Origin: Sphingomonas paucimobilis
GTDB lineage: Bacteria > Pseudomonadota > Alphaproteobacteria > Sphingomonadales > Sphingomonadaceae
DNA: 6,983 nt
Direction of reading: 5' to 3'
Assembly: GCA_945860425.1 (NCBI GenBank)
Contig: CAMAQU010000086.1
Location: forward strand, 1 to 6,983
In this document: in pieces, positions 5,986 through 6,983 of the stretch
Position numbering within the stretch: position 1 is the stretch's first letter
Layout of the letters: each line of letters opens with the position of its first letter
Notes under the pieces: generated by a model
Database searches by the model: none
What the model was told of the DNA's origin: nothing
Seen by the model: only the letters and a program-made list of their open reading frames with translations
Made by a program: the position numbers and the translations under genes

Positions 5986-6351
5986 GGCTTCGGGGCGGGT
6001 CCACAACCAGCTGAGGCAGAGCGCCGCAACGACGGGAGGGACAAGCGACCAAGGTGGGGACATGAGCAGCAAGCCGACAAGGATGCTGACGGCAAAGGCC
6101 CCGCTGGCGGCAAGCTTGCCCTTGCGGCTCACAATCCCGTGGTCCCGCCAAGCGCGCAGAGACGGGCCATAAACGGGGTGGCTGAGCAGCCTATCCTCCC
6201 AGGCGCGATTACTTCGCGAAAAGGCAAAGGCCGCAAGGATCAGAAAGGGAACTGTGGGAAGGATCGGCAAGAAGACGCCAATTGCCCCCAGCGCGACCGA
6301 AGCAAGGCCCAGCGCCATCCAAAGCGCGCGGCGGAGGCTTGCGCCCCTCAC
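5983..6351 (-). CDS. YbaN-like DUF454 inner membrane protein
   Basis: This 122-residue protein matches the DUF454/YbaN family, of unknown function. The hallmark is LGAIGVFLPILPTVPFLILA (21-40) with the paired LPxLPTxPF pattern, followed by AFAFSRSNRAWEDRLLSHPVYG (41-62) and a basic GIVSRKGKL loop (72-80). Hydrophobic segments lie near 10-44, 82-98 and 101-117, so it should be an inner membrane protein. Start: the GTG at 6351 overlaps the stop of the upstream dehydrogenase gene as GTGA, a classic translational-coupling junction, which supports this start despite a weak ribosome binding site. It is probably co-transcribed with the dehydrogenase and the ThDP enzyme. Whether it serves their pathway or merely shares the transcript is not shown by the sequence. 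Confidence 0.88.
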   Translation of the reverse strand: MRGASLRRALWMALGLASVALGAIGVFLPILPTVPFLILAAFAFSRSNRAWEDRLLSHPVYGPSLRAWRDHGIVSRKGKLAASGAFAVSILVGLLLMSPPWSLVPPVVAALCLSWLWTRPEA

Positions 6352-6983
6352 GCTTGATGGATCGCCTTGGTCACCAGATAGCTGTCGAGACCTTCCGGCC
6401 CACCTTCGCTGCCAAAGCCCGATTCTTTGACGCCGCCAAAGGGGGCGTCTGGTACCGAAATCGCAAAGGTGTTGATGCCGACCATCCCACTTTCCAGCGC
6501 ATCGCCCAGCAGATTGGCCTGGCGACCATTTTCGGTGAAGGCAAAGGCAGCAAGGCCATAGGGCAGGCGGTTGGCCTGTTCGATTGCCTCATCAAAACTT
6601 CCAAACGGGCGGATCAGCGCCAGCGGGCCAAAAGGCTCGTTTGACATGACATTGGCCTCCAGCGGGACATCGGCCAAGACCGTCGGCTGATAAAAATAGC
6701 CCTTATTGCCGCGCGCGCCGCCTGCCATAACGCGCGCGCCTTTGGCCTTGGCATCTTCGACCAAAGCCTCAATGGCGTCGGGCCGGCGCGCATTGGCCAG
6801 CGGGCCCATAGTCGTATCTGGATCGAAACCGTCGCCTACGCAGACTTTCTGCGTGCGTTCCGCAAAGCCTTTGACGAAGCGATCATAAACGCCTTGCTGC
6901 ACATAGAACCGCGTCGGTGACACGCAGACTTGCCCGGCATTGCGGAATTTCTGCGGCACGACCATGTCGAGCGTCTTCTCCAA
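6348..6983 (-). CDS. Aldehyde dehydrogenase, succinate-semialdehyde type, 5' end missing
   Basis: The frame is open to the right edge; the visible 211 residues are the C-terminal part of an enzyme usually about 470-490 long. The catalytic cysteine lies in FRNAGQVCVSPTRFYV (Cys20 of the visible part). NEPFGP (115-120) carries the cofactor-contacting Glu, and PFGGVKESGFGSEGGPEGLD (181-200) with the SYLVTK ending recalls NAD(P)-dependent succinate-semialdehyde dehydrogenases. The N-terminal Rossmann part and the general-base Glu are outside the window. Relatives acting on other semialdehydes, such as 2-oxoglutarate semialdehyde, look alike, so the substrate is probable rather than sure. Two positions after the catalytic Cys stands Pro, preceded by Ser, where GabD-type enzymes often have a second Cys (C-V-C). 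Thus that redox pair is absent. It is the first visible gene of the operon, coupled by GTGA to the YbaN-like gene; its promoter lies outside. Confidence 0.9.
   Translation of the reverse strand: MEKTLDMVVPQKFRNAGQVCVSPTRFYVQQGVYDRFVKGFAERTQKVCVGDGFDPDTTMGPLANARRPDAIEALVEDAKAKGARVMAGGARGNKGYFYQPTVLADVPLEANVMSNEPFGPLALIRPFGSFDEAIEQANRLPYGLAAFAFTENGRQANLLGDALESGMVGINTFAISVPDAPFGGVKESGFGSEGGPEGLDSYLVTKAIHQA

Noticed and set aside
5337..6014. 225-codon plus-strand frame antisense to the ThDP enzyme gene
   Set aside because: It is a shadow of the N-terminal half of the real gene with no recognisable domain.
1..6983. CRISPR array, insertion sequence, tRNA or phage element
   Set aside because: No regularly spaced repeats, transposase motifs, terminal inverted repeats or cloverleaf-like sequences were seen, and coding genes fill nearly all of the window.

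Overview
This window looks like ordinary chromosome from an alphaproteobacterium, most likely a sphingomonad. That placement is an inference from moderately high GC, the overall protein character, and a dnaN gene that is not beside dnaA, recF or gyrB. No tRNA, rRNA, CRISPR array, insertion sequence or phage gene is visible. Coding density is very high. The longest non-coding stretch is about 140 bases, so there is no gene-free stretch over 300 bases to account for.

Layout, left to right. (1) The 3' part of a two-lobed aspartic protease gene (+), running in from the left edge. (2) A histidine phosphatase gene (-), convergent with it; both stop codons lie in one short inverted repeat. (3) A 141-base divergent intergenic region carrying a plausible dnaN promoter, a GANTC methylation-type site and a ribosome binding site next to a T7 run. 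(4) dnaN (+), the replication sliding clamp, complete. (5) A DUF4126 membrane protein gene (-), convergent with dnaN at 7 bases. (6) A Nudix hydrolase gene (+) of the long-loop NUDT19/RP2-like type, divergent from the DUF4126 gene. (7) A probable three-gene operon on the minus strand, read from the right edge leftwards: the 3' part of an NAD(P)-dependent aldehyde dehydrogenase of the succinate-semialdehyde dehydrogenase type, a small YbaN-like DUF454 membrane protein whose GTG start overlaps the dehydrogenase stop (GTGA), and a complete ThDP-dependent enzyme of the acetolactate synthase superfamily. The last gene shares a TTAA tetranucleotide with the Nudix gene, which supplies both stop codons.

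How the genes work together. Most are unrelated housekeeping genes packed tightly in alternating orientation. The only grouping with a possible shared metabolic role is the minus-strand operon. A ThDP enzyme that decarboxylates a 2-oxo acid would yield an aldehyde that the dehydrogenase could oxidise. This resembles the cyanobacterial 2-oxoglutarate decarboxylase plus succinate-semialdehyde dehydrogenase bypass of the TCA cycle. The sequence does not prove the substrates. I see no clearly new defence, mobile or regulatory system. The strongest leads are that operon, the folded-looking spacer inside it, the altered Nudix box, and the dnaN control region.
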